From Sinonovacula constricta (Eukaryota; Mollusca; Bivalvia; Cardiida; Solecurtidae), in NCBI GenBank assembly GCA_007844125.1, contig CM017572.1:20181934-20245933 (forward strand): 64,000 bases of DNA. Reading direction: 5' to 3'. How positions within the stretch are numbered: the stretch's first letter is position 1; each line of letters begins with the position of its first letter. The notes below the pieces were generated by a model, which saw only the letters and a program-made list of their open reading frames with translations, had not been told where the DNA came from and did not search any database. This document shows positions 25,136-38,000 of this stretch, piece after piece. The position numbers were made by a program, and so were the translations under genes.

Positions 25136-25329
25136 GCCCTCGGTAGAGAATACGTTAGATTCTCGCATGGCTCCCGGAAGTGAGCATGTTATATGGCGTC
25201 ATGGTAGACGCGGACAGACTCCCGGAAGTCAGTCTTGGGTCGTAGCTCCCCCGGAAGAGGGTTTTGTTGTAGAGTTTCTAGACACAGACTCGATACTTTG
25301 AACACGAATACACGAGAATAAAATTTACG

Positions 25330-27212
25330 AGCTTCCGGAAACAAGCTCAGATTTCGTACTGGATGCAGCAGCTTTGACACCAGGAACCGAGATTACAGGT
25401 TCATGGACAGACTCTGAAAGACTTAAAAGTTCGACATGGCGCGTACTCGAAGCGTTGCGTAGAGTACTTAAATCTACTGTTTCTTTGTTAGCAAATTCTC
25501 ATGTTAGGACATTAACAAATAATAGAAATGTCACTTTTATAGTTCAGTCTAGTAGCAACATTGATTGAGTTACACAATCTTCGCTTACACATCCATGGCA
25601 TGTGTACTGCTAACAATATCATCCTCGTTCCCGAATAGATTCCTAGCAATACAAATGTACATGCTGACTATTTAAGCAGGTGTTTAGATTCAGACGATTG
25701 GTCTATCGGCGATAAGATATTCGATAGATTAGATCTTACATGGAGACCATTTACGGTCGATAGGTTTGCTACGCACTATAATAACAAATGCGTTAGATAT
25801 AACTGAAAATGGTGGGTTCCAGGAACGGAAGCTAGGCCTATAGACAGTTTTACTTAGAATTGACTATTGGAAAATAATTGATTAGTACCACCTCCAAACC
25901 GCATTGCGGAATGTGTACACAAATTGTGCCAAGAGAAATGTGTAGCTACAATGGTAATCCCGCGATGGGAGTCGACAGCATACTGGTCCATTGATAATGT
26001 AGACGGACATTTAAAGCATTTTATACATGATGTATACGTTTGGACATCCGTGCTGTATGTCCAAGAAAAGGTAACAACGGACTGTTCACAAAAGAACCTC
26101 TTGGTTTCAGGTTGATCGCTCTTAGATGCCAGTGGACGTGAGAAGGGAAGGCATTTGGAAAAGATTGTTCGATACATAGTTACCGATTCATGTTACATTC
26201 ATTTTTTGTGTGTTTGCAGATGTTGGTCTGAGATATTCGTTGAAGAGAAAATTCGGCGACCCAGGTGTGTCGGTCGGTTAATAGCGATCACGTAATTGCC
26301 AGAATGGCTACGCATTTACTAAGCAGCAGGTCGGACAATACCGTTAATAAGTATCACCATCAAATGAAAGCATTTACAGACTCAACTTCCGGCCAGCTCA
26401 AGCTATACATGTGGCAATGTATCTATCAACGTTGATTGACTGTAAGAAGTCGGCAAGTGTTATTTCTACCGCTTTTTATGCGATAAAATGGTATAACAGC
26501 ATTACTGATTACGCAGACCCTGCGAAGAACACTTTAGCAAAATCAATGCTCGAGTGTGCCTGGCGTTTGAATTCGAAACCAAACATGAAGAAAGACATAA
26601 TAACTTCAGAGCATTTGATTGATTTATGTGATAAGTTTGTTGAGTCTACGGACGTGATCGTATTGAGAGACCTATCAATAATTTTGCTTACATATGCCGG
26701 ACTTCTACGTTTTGGCGAGCTGAGTAATTTGTGTTGTTCTGACGTCCGTTTTAATAGTGACCATATCGTTATTCATTTAAAGAAAAGCAAACCAGACATT
26801 TACCGGGGAGGTAAAGACGTTTTAATTGCAAAAGGAAACACTTCCCATGTCTAGTGACTATGCTTCGACGTTATATGGATACCGCTGGTTTAAATACCAG
26901 TTCAGACATGCTTGTCTTTAGACTCGCTTGCAGGTCGGGAAATAAATGTTTTTTGTTGAGAAATTGAGTCATACTAGAGCTAGGGAATGTATGGTTAGTA
27001 AATAACGCATAGTTGCTCCATCTTTACGGTTAGGTACTCATAGTTTACGAGCTAGCGGTGCTGCGGCCGCGGCTAATGCCGAAGGCGTGTCCGAAAGATG
27101 CCTAAAGAGGCATGGTCGGTGGAAGTCCGATTTGTCCAAGGACAGATACATAGATGATTCGTTAGATAAAGAGCTTTTTATTACTAGACAGTTTAAACTG
27201 TGGTACATATAG
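25330..27212 (+). mobile_element. DIRS-like retrotransposon remnant: RNase H-side region plus tyrosine recombinase
   Basis: Peptides readable in shifting frames include TGSWTDSERLKSSTWRVLEA near 25400, DDWSIGDKIFDRLD with TVDRFATHYNNKC near 25700-25790, LVPPPNRIAECVHKL near 25885, and VIPRWESTAYWS near 25955. This order matches the C-terminal RT/RNase H region of DIRS elements. It is followed by a tyrosine recombinase. Multiple stops and frameshifts (for example at 25566, 25804 and 26857) make it non-functional. The 5' part with the reverse transcriptase core is missing where the LINE fragment begins. Confidence 0.82.
26390..27212 (+). pseudogene. DIRS-type tyrosine recombinase, frameshifted
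   Basis: The longest frame (about 26390-26854) has YLSTLIDCKKSAS, then LLTYAGLLRFGELSNL with the first catalytic Arg at 26708-26710, and KKSKPDIYRGG. A frameshift near 26845 precedes TMLRRYMDTAGLN. The C-terminal part keeps HSLR at 27039-27050, KRHGRWKS, and RYIDDS with the presumed nucleophile Tyr at 27147-27149, ending in TAG at 27210-27212. The R-H-R-Y tetrad is therefore still recognisable, but the reading frame is broken at least twice. Confidence 0.82.
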
Positions 27213-28118
27213 ATTCATGTTTTCGAATTTGATTGCCTCGTCCAACATTTGAATTTATTCTATCGCAAGTCTTGCCCAACGCAATATGGTGTTTGTACAT
27301 AGTGAGTAGTTGCGTTAAGACTTCTCATCATCTTGTTCCAGAAGTACCTGTCCGACCGTCATATAAGAAAAAGCTCTATATAAAAGAACCCGACTTTATA
27401 ACATGAACTTTGGCGTGGTGGTCAAGTTTAAATGTTGTCCGAATTGAATTCAGTTTTTCATCTGCATTAAATTTAGTTCTTGGTTAGCTGTCGACCTGTA
27501 ATATATACAGAAAACGGTATGTATTGTATTCATCTGTGTATTTCATCAAACATATGTACACTCGTTCTGACTCATATAAAACCGTGTTGGAAGCTTTTTT
27601 CTGGGAAGGATTTCGCATCCCGCAATATGCCACTCTAATTGTCATCATAGGTTGCCAACGCAATGAAAATTCTTCTGTGTGCGCTTAAGTTTACAATGCT
27701 CCCCTGATCCTCGGTGTAACAAGACCATTAAAAGCACTCAATATGATTCAAGCTCATTTCCGGGAACGATTTCACCTCACACTACCTCTCAATATACTGT
27801 ATTGGCATCATAACCAAACAAAATAAAATAATACTATTTCTTGAAATATTGATAATTGTTTGGTTTCAAAATTTCCAGCAGCACTCATTTTGTAATAGTA
27901 ACATGAAGTTGGCCATGTTCAAGAGCATATGCCAATCCATCTTCACCGCCCCCACCCCTCTGACGTCTTACGTTAGGATTATTTTTTCGTTGTCAACCAT
28001 AAACACCTTGTATGCAAGCCGCCATATTGGTAACTTGTTAAATAATGACGTCCAAAAAGGCAAATATTATATATTTACAAAGTTATGAAGGTTCGTATTC
28101 CTTAATGGTATCCATAAA
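27213..28118. other. No gene seen
   Basis: AT-rich sequence downstream of the DIRS remnant. It may hold its 3' terminal region, but I could not identify split or inverted terminal repeats. Confidence 0.5.
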
Positions 28119-28505
28119 CAAGAGCGCCATGATGGCCCCTAATCGCTCACCTGAGGATACTGGCTTTTAGTAGGCTCGTATCTGGCGTCAAGTAATTTAA
28201 GAGTTATTTACTCAAGGCATATTTGGTGATGATGGAACCATTAGTATGGCCACTAGGCTGATAAAATTTTCTAGAATTTTATCTAGTGACCTACTAAATC
28301 CACTTCAAAACATATCTAAGATTTCATACTAGCAAACAATTCCAGCCATGTTTGGTGAAGATTGGACCCTAAATAAGGCATCTAGTGTGTTCACAAGATT
28401 TTTTTAAAGGTTTGACCTAGGGACATACTTTTTACGTCACGTGACCTAATAACAATTTCCTCTAAGATTTTTCGGAGACATTTTGACCAAGTCCTCTTCT
28501 TTGGT
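28119..28505 (+). repeat. Modular interspersed repeat (AAGAGCGCCATGATGGCC type), copy 1
   Basis: Begins AAGAGCGCCATGATGGCC and TCGCTCACCTGAG, then modules of TTTGGTGAAGATTGGACC, GTGTTCACAAG, TTTGACCTAGGGACATACTT and CACGTGACC. It is related to the copies at 30.3 and 37.0 kb and to a head-only fragment at 45.5 kb. A repeat of this kind is familiar from bivalve genomes (recalled, not searched). Confidence 0.75.
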
Positions 28506-28711
28506 TTTGTTTACCCTCGTCTTTTACCTTATGGTATGTGGCCAGCTCCAGTACTTAATGTGCTTTAAAATGTTATAGAAGGTTATCACTTATGTACTGG
28601 GTTATGAAGGAGTGAAATGAATTTAAATTCTAAGGATATTTAAGACATATAATAGAGTCTATATAAAAAATAATGTAAATTATTAAAATCTAGAAGATTA
28701 GAATTTGACCA

Positions 28712-28968
28712 AGTTTAGAGTGTCGGCTTGCGGATCTGGTTGTCTCAGATTCAAACCCCGACCGGGTCAAACCAAAGTTGGTAGTAGTGGCTTCTCTCCT
28801 ATCGCTCGGAGCTAAGGGGACAGCATTACGCATGACTCGTCGGTGTCAGATAATGGACCGGTCGGGTTCAATCCCTAGGCAGCTCATAAGTGCCCCTGTG
28901 CTATAATGTTAGATATGTCGCTGCACAGTTTCAGCAAAAATGCAGGCAAATTCCATCCCATCCCTTGC
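28712..28968 (+). mobile_element. tRNA-derived SINE (family A), copy 2, 5' truncated
   Basis: Starts within the tRNA-like head (GTCGGCTTGCGGATC, GATTCAAACCCC), then has the same body as the 20.5-kb copy (TTGGTAGTAGTGGCTTC, GACTCGTCGGTGTCAG, TAAGTGCCCCTGTGCTATAATG). It ends in a CATCCCATCCC tail. Confidence 0.88.
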
Positions 28969-30260
28969 TCAAGTTTGGTGAAGATTGGCGACGGCGAATG
29001 GATTTTATATGGCCAGCACATCATACCACGAAGATTATAGTAATGGCTTATTGATTTGGTGCTTTGATGTCTCGGGTGTGGGGTGTAGGTTCTTATACTA
29101 TTTAGCGTTGCTTATGTTTTCTTAATATATTGTTATGTTATAAATTGTGTAATCTTAATCACAACTTAAAGTTTATTACTTGTATAATATACTTGGAAGA
29201 TTAGAAATTTATAATAAAACTGTTGTATTTTATATCACAACTAATCGAGCTATAATGGCCTATCGCAGGATCTGGAAGTTTAAAATTCTATATTAGATAT
29301 TTTTTTTAATAGACACCTGAATCGATAATAATGTTTAGAATGTCATTGAAAGATAGAGGGCGTGCCATTGGTATGGTCCAGAATGGGTCGTTGATACAAG
29401 TTAAACCTAATTTAGTTATTTATCTCCCCTTAACTATTCAATATTTGTTCTACATCTTCAACATACTACATTTGAAATTTCACAGACAGTTACCAAATAT
29501 CGGCAAATTGGTAAGTTTTTGTTTTGTTATTAATTCCAGTTTGCAAGACTGTTTAGACGAGAACCTAAGACCATCATGACGCAGAGACGTTTAATGAATT
29601 GCCAATTTGAGAACCAAATGAAATGATTGTGCTCTCAATTTATTTATAAAATTCTGCGTTTAACTTCTATAATGCTTTTATTACGATATTTCGATATGTT
29701 ATTGGAAATATATCCAGAAAAAATATGTGTGGAGTTGGAAAAGTTGTAATGTGTATGCATGATCCCTGTGCATTATACCTATTAGACATTATTTTAAAGG
29801 GTCTTTTTATTTTATGTAGCCAGTTTTGCCATGTCTTGCTATATTGAGAATATGTGGATGTTACGAGTCTACGCCCTAATAATATAAGGATATCATGGAT
29901 CATGCATATACTTGGATTCTATTTGTAGCGCAGAACCCTGGATGTGATTCTGTATCTCAGTGTAGCTTTGAGATATTTATTATATATTATATCATTTTAC
30001 TGTTGCGATCTTGTGCCCCCGGACGGGATATAAAATGTCCTTTAAACTATTCCTATATTATATTATATAAAAATATATAAATACATATAATTTAATTCTT
30101 ATCCATTGCTGGAAAATCTCTTTCGTCAGACCCGTTTTAGGACCATTAAAAGTAAGAGTTTTTTTAAAATATGTATTTAATAATTTGTTATTTACAAACC
30201 TCACTCCCACCTATGCCACCGTACATAAAGATTGTATTAATAAATATTAATTATGGTATA
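28969..30260. other. No gene seen
   Basis: AT-rich intergenic sequence between repeats. Only short random frames are present. Confidence 0.55.
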
Positions 30261-30261
30261 A

Positions 30262-30566
30262 TATATAATATGAAGATTGGGCTATAAATGTAGCCTCTAG
30301 GGTGTTCACAAGCTTTTTCTAAGACTTGACCTTATGACCTACTTTTTACCCCACGTGACCCCCAGTCACTAACTCATTCAAGATTTCATGCAGACATTCT
30401 GACCTAGTTTGGTAGAGATTGGGCTATAAATGTTGTCTCTAGTGTGTTTACAGGTTTTTCCTAGAATCTGACCTTTTGTCCTATTTTTAACCCCAGGTGA
30501 CTCAATAATGAACTCATCGAAGACTTCATGTAGACAAACATTCTGACCAAGTTTGACAAAGATTGG
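30262..30566 (+). repeat. Modular interspersed repeat, copy 2 (two tandem modules)
   Basis: Two successive modules of about 150 bp each contain AGATTGGGCTATAAATGT, GTGTT(C/T)ACA, TTGACCTTATGACCTA and CAAGATTTCATGCAGACATTC-like steps. It lacks the head present at 28.1 kb. Confidence 0.75.
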
Positions 30567-31738
30567 ATAAAAACTGTAGCTAAATTGTTGACGCAGCACG
30601 ACAGATGATGGGGTATCAGACAGGCTCACCTTGAGCACATTGTGCTAAAAAGTTCAAATAACTGAGGTTTGTGGATTCAAACACTTGATGGGCCAAACTT
30701 TTTTTTTTAGTTTTACTATATATTTTGCATCACTTCAATCAAATTAAGGAAAAAATCTGTAAATCTAATTTTTTATTCAGGCAAAATAAAAGCAGAATTT
30801 GGTAAAATGCTAAATTGGCTAGGTATGGTAACACACTTTTAAAGCTGTTGAGTCAAAATATAAATAAACATGTTTGTTTTGTTTGATGTTGGTTTTTAAT
30901 ATTTGTTTTTAAATAATACACAATCGTGAAACACATATGTTAAGAGGATATTCCATAATACTCTTTTATATTTGTCTTACTATATATTATACGAGATTTT
31001 GCTAAGAAGTTGTGTATAAGTTAACAACTGATAGTTATATATGGTTTAAATTTTGCAAACATATTCTTTTCGACATAAATCACAAAAATACTAACAATTT
31101 TCATTTCTCCATGATGCCCAGTTGGCGTTATCTACTCTAAGGCTAATATCGATGTTCTGAAGAGTGCTATATACTTGATGTGTTAAAAGTACATCTCTTT
31201 GAAATAACATTGCTATGTTTGTTAATTGAATTCAGTACATTTGTTTGTTTAAATAGCGTGTTTAGTTGCTTATTTCATTTGCTTTTGATTTGTGATCTTC
31301 TATTTATAGTACACGCCAACTGTAGAATACTACGAATAATTTAAAATAATTAGAACAATTCATGATGATATATAGAACCTATTTATTTGGAAAAGCACAT
31401 GACAAATTTAGTTGAAAAAAAGATTCATTAAAATGAACATCGTACCATACAATCGATATTTTTGGCAGTGACATTTTCATTTTGATGGCTATTATTGCTA
31501 TCTGAACAAACGGTTAATGTTCATGTCAAATTTCAAGCTTGACTTACCAACTGAAAGATTAATATCTGTGATCACTTTATCAACAGAGTTCTTATTTGTT
31601 GTGAAATAAATAAATATCTTAAATAATCCAATAAGAATCTATGTTTTTTTGTGTGACTAAATCAAATAATTTTGGGGTAAAATAAAATTGTTTAGATAAT
31701 ATTCTTCTGCCTTCTTTCTAGCCTAGACTGTTCCTTCT
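30567..31738. other. Sequence downstream of SCFD2, no gene seen
   Basis: AT-rich. The SCFD2 3' UTR and polyadenylation site may lie here or before the TA tract; a reverse-strand AATAAA near 31380 is a candidate only. Confidence 0.45.
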
Positions 31739-31740
31739 AA

Positions 31741-31741
31741 T

Positions 31742-31825
<84 letters not shown>
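31741..31825. repeat. (TA)n microsatellite
   Basis: About 85 bp of perfect TA repeat lie about 140 bp beyond the SCFD2 stop codon, in the probable 3' UTR or flank. It is self-complementary and cruciform-prone. Confidence 0.98.
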
Positions 31826-31826
<1 letters not shown>

Positions 31827-31961
31827 TCTAGTACCGGTAGCTGTAACATTGCATGTCACAGCAGATGCGTCACTTTACAAGAAGAATGAACCAAGGTAGA
31901 GACACTCAGCATCTCTGGCTGGAGACAGATGCAACAAGAACAACATGGGATAAATAACTGT

Positions 31962-32057
31962 CTATTGTTTGCTAGAGACCATGTTTACATTGTTTTCACA
32001 GAATACTGAACGTATGATATCCTGTGGGGACAGAAGCCTTGTGCTGCCAACAATGAC
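31962..32057 (-). CDS. SCFD2: SCFD2 last coding exon
   Basis: After the acceptor CTGTTTGTTTAG it encodes VIVGSTRLLSPQDIIRSVF, then CENNVNMVSSKQ and TAG. VI-x-x-STRLL-x-P is the conserved SCFD2 ending; the final dozen residues are not conserved. Confidence 0.93.
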   Translation of the reverse strand, partial: VIVGSTRLLSPQDIIRSVFCENNVNMVSSKQ

Positions 32058-35000
32058 CTAAACAAACAGAAAAACAAAGGGTTATTGTTGTATCACAATA
32101 TCAAGGTTTAAAGTTCTGTTTTAGTAAAAAAAATGTGTACACAATTAATGGTAATAATTACACAAATAATGGTAATAGTTTCTAAGTTAGTAAAGAACAC
32201 AGTATATACAGTAAATCAGTTATTTGCATCAGACAATGAAAATTGACAAAAAATGTACTGTTAATATTGTTACTGTGTCAATTTTATCCTAGTATGTGAT
32301 TTAAAACAATTATTCAGAAACTTGAATAGTTTCCATGAGATGTCATCGACACTGATAAGACAGTTTAAGGCAGCCATCTTTGTGGGCAGAAGCTAATGCA
32401 GGCCGAAATCGGGACATAATTATGTGCTGTATTAAACTCACCATTGTGTTGTTATTTTTCAGTCTATTTTACTGAATTTTATAACAAATTTAACAGCTTT
32501 TATAAAGTATTTTAAAGATCAAAACTATATTTAAGGTTAAAGAAATACAACCGAAAATGATACACTGTTGTTTTTTTAGTGTGTGACGATGAATAAAGGC
32601 ATTTAGCATTTGGCCAGTGTGTAAAGATTAATTATCACATTTCCTAATTAACAAATGTAGTAAGATTACTTAAGGCATCCCGGAGTCGGCCAGTGTGGGA
32701 AGATTAATAAAGACATTTAGCAGTAGGCCAGTGTGTAAAGATTGATAAGACATCCAGTTATTAATCAGTGTGTAAAGATTGATAAGACATCCAGTAACTG
32801 ACCTGTGTGGGAAGATTAATAAAGACATTTAGCAGTAGGCCTGTGAGTAAAGATCGATAAGGCATTCTGTTATTAATCAGTGTGTAAAGATTGATAAGAC
32901 ATTCTGTTATTAATCAGTGTGTAAAGATTGATAAGACATCCAGTTATTAATCAGTGTGTAAAGATTGATAAGACATTCTGTTATTAATCAGTGTGTAAAG
33001 ATTGATAAGACATCCAGTTATTAATCAGTGTGTAAAGATTGATAAGACATCCAGTTATTAATCAGTGTGTAAAGATTGATAAGACATCCAGTTATTAATC
33101 AGTGTGTAAAGATTGATAAGACATCCAGTAACTGACCTGTGTGGAAAGATTAATAAAGACATTTAGCAGTAGGCCTGTGAGTAAAGATTGACAAGACATT
33201 CTGTTATTAATCAGTGTGTAAAGATTGATAAGACATCCAGTTATTAATCAGTGTGTAAAGATTGATAAGACATCCAGTTATTAATCAGTGTGTAAAGATT
33301 GATAAGACATCCAGTTATTAATCAGTGTGTAAAGATTGATAAGACATCCAGTAACTGACCTGTGTGGAAAGATTAATAAAGACATTTAGCAGTAGGCCTG
33401 TGAGTAAAGATCGATAAGGCATTCAGTTATTAATCAGTGTGTAAAGATTGATAAGGCATCCAGTAACTGACCTGTGTGGGAAGATTAATAAAGACATAAA
33501 GCAGAAGGCCTGTGAGTAAAGATTGATAAGACATTCTGTTATTAATCAGTGTGTAAAGATTGATAAGACATTCTGTTATTAATCAGTGTGTAAAGATTGA
33601 TAAGACATCCAGTTATTAATCAGTGTGTAAAGATTGATAAGACATTCTGTTATTAATCAGTGTGTAAAGATTGATAAGACATCCAGTTATTAATCAGTGT
33701 GTAAAGATTGATAAGACATCCAGTAACTGACCTGTGTGGGAAGATTAATAAAGACATTTAGCAGTAGGCCTGTGAGTAAAGATTGATAAGGCATTCTGTT
33801 ATTAATCAGTGTGTAAAGATTGATAAGACATTCTGTTATTAATCAGTGTGTAAAGATTGATAAGACATCCAGTTATTAATCAGTGTGTAAAGATTGATAA
33901 GACATTCTGTTATTAATCAGTGTGTAAAGATTGATAAGACATCCAGTTATTAATCAGTGTGTAAAGATTGATAAGACATCCAGTTATTAATCAGTGTGTA
34001 AAGATTGATAAGACATCCAGTTATTAATCAGTGTGTAAAGATTGATAAGACATCCAGTAACTGACCTGTGTGGGAAGATTAATAAAGACATTTAGCAGTA
34101 GGCCTGTGAGTAAAGATTGATAAGGCATTCAGTTATTAATCAGTGTGTAAAGATTGATAAGACATTCTGTTATTAATCAGTGTGTAAAGATTGATAAGAC
34201 ATCCAGTTATTAATCAGTGTGTAAAGATTGATAAGACATTCTGTTATTAATCAGTGTGTAAAGATTGATAAGACATCCAGTTATTAATCAGTGTGTAAAG
34301 ATTGATAAGACATCCAGTTATTAATCAGTGTGTAAAGATTGATAAGACATTCTGTTATTAATCAGTGTGTAAAGATTGATAAGACATCCAGTTATTAATC
34401 AGTGTGTAAAGATTGATAAGACATCCAGTTATTAATCAGTGTGTAAAGATTGATAAGACATCCAGTTATTAATCAGTGTGTAAAGATTGATAAGACATCC
34501 AGTTATTAATCAGTGTGTAAAGATTGATAAGACATCCAGTAACTGACCTGTGTGGAAAGATTAATAAAGACATTAAGCAGTAGGCCTGTGAGTAAAGATC
34601 GATAAGGCATTCAGTTATTAATCAGTGTGTAAAGATTGATAAGGCATCCAGTAACTGACCTGTGTGGGAAGATTAATAAAGACATAAAGCAGAAGGCCTG
34701 TGAGTAAAGATCGATAAGGCATTCTGTAATTGATTAGAGTGGGATAATTAATAAATGTATTAATAATAAATGGCATATTCACTGTTAGCAAATAATAAAA
34801 AAAGTTAAGTATGAGAAATTAACTTGCATATGAGAGTTAAAAACCAAGCGCCGCCTACCTGGTTGGAAGGTTTGATATGATTTACAACGTCCTTGATCTG
34901 CTTTACTTCTGTACTAGTCACACCTCCAACAACAAAGAGTATCAACAAGGGGTGATCACTGGGTCTTGGCTTCGCTACTGTCCGGAATAACCTGATAATA

Positions 35001-38000
35001 AGAGAGTATAAGCAAACAAATAGTAAAGTTAATTGCCACATGCAAGAGAGTGGTTATAATAAGTCTCATAGGATACATAATAACTAGGAAATAGTGGGAG
35101 TCCGTGGTCTAGTGGTTGACACTGGACTTCAGATCTGGGGGTCCCAGGTTTCATGTGATGTTAGTACTTGAGCAAGACTATTTACTGCACACTGCTCCAG
35201 GTACTCAGTACCTAAGAACTAGTTCTACCCACGAAGTGGACAGTCGAGAAGGAATAATTTAAGTTGAAAGAACTTGTATTGCAATCGACTATAAATAACA
35301 AGGTTTTAACTAATTAGAAAATAATCTGAAAATATGTAAGTATATGGGAATCAAGTCAACTCGGCATCTGGTGAATTCGGCACCTGCGTAAATAGTCAAC
35401 TCGGCACCTGGTGAACTCGGCACCTGGTAAATTCGGCATTCCGAATCTGGTGAATTCGGCACCTCGTTTTTTTTAAAATATATAAACCATTATGCAAATA
35501 ATATATAAAAATAAAAAAGATAAAAAATAGAAATAAAAAAAAAAATTCACATGTCCTATTGTCTAATGCGTGTATAAAAGCAGTTAAAACAACTACAAAA
35601 AGTATATATGATTAATATAATAATTAAATATAAAATTAACGAAGAAATAAGGCAGATTATTAAACACATTAATTTATTCCTTATATTATAGATCTGCATT
35701 GTATTTATAATAAATTTACGTATACTCAACATCAAAGGTACTGTACTTAATGATGTGTTATTCAGTGTGTACCTTGTTTAAATTGCTAAAACAACAAGAC
35801 TACAGCGGTGTATTCCTAGTATACATGGAAGGGGTACCAGGTGCTATTAGACAATGTATTCCCCGTACACATAGAAGGGGTGAGGTACTAATTATGAGGA
35901 GGTTAATGAAGAGACCCTGTCACCACAAATTGCTAAAACAACAAGATGACAGCGGTGTATTCCTAGTATACATGGAAGGGGTACCAGGTGCTATTAGACA
36001 ATGTATTCCCCGTACACATATAAGGGGTGAGGTACTAATTATGATGAGGTTAATGAAGAGACCCTGTCACCACAGTGGCTTTCCTGTGTCACTTGTTCTT
36101 GCGACTTCAAGAAGACAACAGCAATGGGTGGTAAGTAATTATATTTTTTATACAATATAAACACATATATTTAAAAGAAAAAAATGAAAAAAAGGAAATA
36201 TGTATGCATATATTAATTGTTTGTGTATTTATAAAGTTCACTTAATTCATTCCTCTTCAAAAGAATATCTACATGTATAATTATGAAATTAATTAAGATA
36301 TATCACCATTAGATTCTGACTATTTATGGAGTATTTATGAAATATTTTTATTTCATGATGAAGGCACCACATCAATTGCTTTCAATTGCTTATTTTTGAA
36401 TAGCTGACATTAAAAAGTCTAAATTAACTAAAAGATTAATTGTCTCAATTCATCTTTTAACTATTTTCTCCGTAATTTGCTGGGAGAGCCTCTGATTTTC
36501 TCATTGATGAATGTTAAGATCATCAACAGCCAAGATGAATCTGGAATGGATAACTAACAACCAAATGTGCAAATGTTCATAAAATTTTCATAGAAAGATA
36601 AATTCCTACAAAAATTATATCAACTAATTCAATTCAAAAATAAATGTTAAGCCAGTAGCCAATGAATTATTTTGTTTCTGTTGATAAATGTGGTCGTAAT
36701 AAGTTACTTTGAAAATTCACCTTTCTTCACAAACAGACATTTCCATGATAACAGTATAGGTCATACATTGTGTAACAATAAATATTGCCAAATTGTCTAG
36801 AAGCAAAGAGATAAAAGAATAATATACAAATGCCGAGTTAACTAGATGCCGAATTCACCAGGTGCCGAGTTTACCAGGTGCCGAGTTTAGCGGATGCCGA
36901 ATTCACTATTCTCGGTGCCGAGTTCACCAAGTGCCGAGTTTACCATGTGCCGGGTTGACCAGCATTCAGTATATGTGAACCAAGATGGCCATGATTGCCC
37001 TTTATAGCTCAAGTGTGGACCCAGGCTTTCAGTAGGCTTATATCTGACATCAAGTGATTTAGAGTTATTAACTTATTTAGGAACTGGCCTACTTACTTTT
37101 TAACCCCACATGACCCATTTACAAACTCCTGTAAGAACCCTTTCAGTCATAAAGTTCTCATAAATTATCATATGCCTATTGCATAATCAGAGGGCTCCAC
37201 TGGCCACATGGCATGGATTGGTAAGCTGATGATGTAGCTAGACCAGGTTCATAGAGCATTTATGGTATTCAGTGGGTAGTTGATAGTAGTTATGTTTAAG
37301 CTGTTTTTTTATCAGCAAGACTGAATTACTGAATCATTATTATGTAAATAAAAGTGTTGTTTTTTTTCAGAAATAATTTTCTTTCAGATGATGTAAAACA
37401 GAAGAAATACATCATAGGCAATTTTTTTTTTCTTTGATTTTCTCAATTTTGTGCAATAAAACAATTCTGAAAGACATCATTAGATAAATAAAAGGTGAAA
37501 TTTATGTGACTGATTCAAGCTGTTTGCAAAAAATACAATTTTTGACAGTAGCTGGGGTGTAAACAGAAGCAAGAAGTATTCTGGTAGTGCTGGTGCTCTC
37601 TACGTCAAAACATGATGGAGTGGGGTGAGTATGGGGTGTATGTGGCACCTGAATAATCACGTAGGGAGTGGGGCGAGTATGGGGTAAATGTGGCAGCTGA
37701 TTAATCACATTGGGAGTGGGAAGGTGTGTATGTGGTGAATGTGGCACCTGAATAATCACATTGGGAGTGGGGTGAGTGTGGGATGGATGTGGCTCCTGAA
37801 TAATCACATTGGGAGTGGGGTGAGTGTGGGATGGATGTGGCTCCTGAATAATCACATTGGGAGTGGGGTGAGTGTGGGATGGATGTGGCTCCTGAATAAT
37901 TACATAGGGACTAGGTGGCAAGTATGGGGTGAATGTAGCAACTGAATAATCACAATGGGAGTGGCAAGGCGAGTATGGGGTGAATGTGGCTCCTGAATAA

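Noticed and set aside
24590..25146. Plus-strand frames of 86 and 129 codons
   Set aside because: Antisense shadows of the minus-strand LINE fragment.
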